7,519 nt of DNA from positions 1-7,519 of the forward strand of contig JBBTRN010000028.1 in the NCBI GenBank assembly GCA_038065175.1, read 5' to 3'. The position numbers and the translations under genes are program-made. How positions within the stretch are numbered: the stretch's first letter is position 1; the number at the start of each line of letters is the position of its first letter. Under the pieces are notes generated by a model, which had not been told where the DNA came from, ran no database searches, and was given only the letters and a program-made list of their open reading frames with translations. This document shows, piece after piece, positions 7,141 to 7,519 of this stretch. The stretch is from JBBTRN01 sp038065175 (GTDB taxonomy: Bacteria > Patescibacteriota > Doudnabacteria > UBA920).

Positions 7141-7147
7141 AAATTAT

Positions 7148-7192
7148 AGATTCAGCGTAAATTCCGCGTTACTATCAGCGTATAATCAGCGT
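7148..7192 (-). repeat. Four degenerate 11-12 bp tandem repeats in the rfbF-rfbG spacer
   Basis: Read on the minus strand, four copies of the heptamer ACGCTGA (third copy ACGCGGA) follow one another at 7192-7186, 7181-7175, 7169-7163 and 7158-7152. They are separated by AT-rich linkers TTAT, TAGTA, ATTT and ATCT, giving periods of 11, 12 and 11 bp, close to one helical turn. The array begins one base after the rfbF stop and ends 7 bp before the first ATG of the next gene. It may be a set of protein-binding sites, a leader element or a neutral duplication; the sequence alone does not decide. The other spacers in the window hold nothing similar. Confidence 0.75.
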
Positions 7193-7193
7193 C

Positions 7194-7519
7194 TTACCAA
7201 AGCTTCCAGAACGGATCTTCCTGCCAATATTTATTTAATTCTTCCACCTCTTTATAAGTATCCATTGCTTTCCACTTTCCCGGGTGCTTATACACGGACA
7301 GTTCGCCTTTTTTTGCCAAGGGGATGAAGGCTTGTTCTAACATACTATTGTCTTTAAGCTCGCCAAAAACTTCTTTCTTAAATACCATAAACCCGCCGTT
7401 GACTAAAAAGTCATGGTAATATTCCTTGTCCACAAAGTCGCCGACTAAATTCTGGGAAAAGCCTATTACTTTGCCGCTCTCTTTGTCGTGGTGCACAATG
7501 CCCATCCTGGTTATTGGCC
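7194..7519 (-). CDS. rfbF: Glucose-1-phosphate cytidylyltransferase, C-terminal part (5' end outside window)
   Basis: The enzyme makes CDP-glucose from CTP and glucose-1-phosphate, the entry step to CDP-linked deoxysugars, in the cytoplasm. The reading frame stays open to the right edge; the first visible codons read PITR before an internal Met at 7505, so that Met is not the start. About 107 residues are visible, against about 257 for the whole family. Family signatures seen: VNGGFMVF (sugar-nucleotide binding strand), LEQAFIPLAKKGEL, then HPGKWKAMDTYKEVEELN and the terminal PFWKLW, which closely follow the RfbF ending (HPGFWxxMDTxRD...W, PWKxW). The stop is TAA. It lies 53 bp upstream of the CDP-glucose 4,6-dehydratase gene, the usual rfbF-rfbG order. 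Other sugar-phosphate nucleotidylyltransferases share the fold, but this C-terminus and the neighbour favour the cytidylyltransferase. Confidence 0.88.
   Translation of the reverse strand, partial: PITRMGIVHHDKESGKVIGFSQNLVGDFVDKEYYHDFLVNGGFMVFKKEVFGELKDNSMLEQAFIPLAKKGELSVYKHPGKWKAMDTYKEVEELNKYWQEDPFWKLW

Noticed and set aside
1..7519. CRISPR arrays, tRNA or rRNA genes, insertion sequences
   Set aside because: Nearly all of the window is accounted for by minus-strand coding sequence; the spacers are too short and show no matching structure.

Overview
The window is a one-directional, tightly packed gene cluster on the minus strand, read from right to left. It looks like part of a bacterial surface-polysaccharide (O-antigen, capsule or S-layer glycan) locus. 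The DNA is moderately AT-leaning, several genes have Shine-Dalgarno-like sequences, and stop codons are TAA (six) or TAG (two). Nothing fixes the taxon. The style (short spacers, a GC-rich palindrome in AT-rich spacer DNA) would suit an environmental, possibly metagenome-derived bacterium, but that is only an impression.

Layout in transcription order: (1) the C-terminal part of a glucose-1-phosphate cytidylyltransferase, cut by the right edge (7519-7194). (2) A 53-bp spacer almost filled by four degenerate 11-12 bp tandem repeats. (3) A CDP-glucose 4,6-dehydratase-like SDR (7140-6181). (4) An acylating acetaldehyde dehydrogenase of the MhpF/DmpF type (6171-5293). (5) A 4-hydroxy-2-oxovalerate aldolase of the MhpE/DmpG type (5290-4271). 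(6) An HpcH/HpaI-family aldolase (4290-3541). (7) A thiamine-diphosphate enzyme of the acetolactate synthase-like class (3531-1735). (8) An NAD(P)-dependent SDR reductase/epimerase (1733-849). (9) An FkbM-type methyltransferase broken by a one-base insertion (829-208). (10) A 207-bp non-coding left end with a nested GC-rich palindrome. Gaps inside the block from (3) to (8) run from 9 bp to a 20-bp overlap, so these six genes are almost certainly one transcription unit.

The main point of interest is the combination. Genes 1 and 3 make CDP-4-keto-6-deoxyglucose. Genes 4 and 5 are normally the last two steps of aromatic meta-cleavage catabolism, but no catabolic gene is nearby. Run in reverse they would turn acetyl-CoA plus pyruvate into 4-hydroxy-2-oxovalerate. 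Gene 7 belongs to the enzyme class that includes YerE, which decarboxylates a 2-oxo acid and adds the acyl unit to C4 of a CDP-4-keto sugar; gene 8 would then be the matching ketoreductase (compare YerF). My inference is that the operon makes a branched-chain CDP-sugar: C8 if the donor is pyruvate, or C10 if the donor is the 4-hydroxy-2-oxo acid made by the aldolase genes. FkbM may O-methylate the product. This is a hypothesis from gene content, not demonstrated chemistry.
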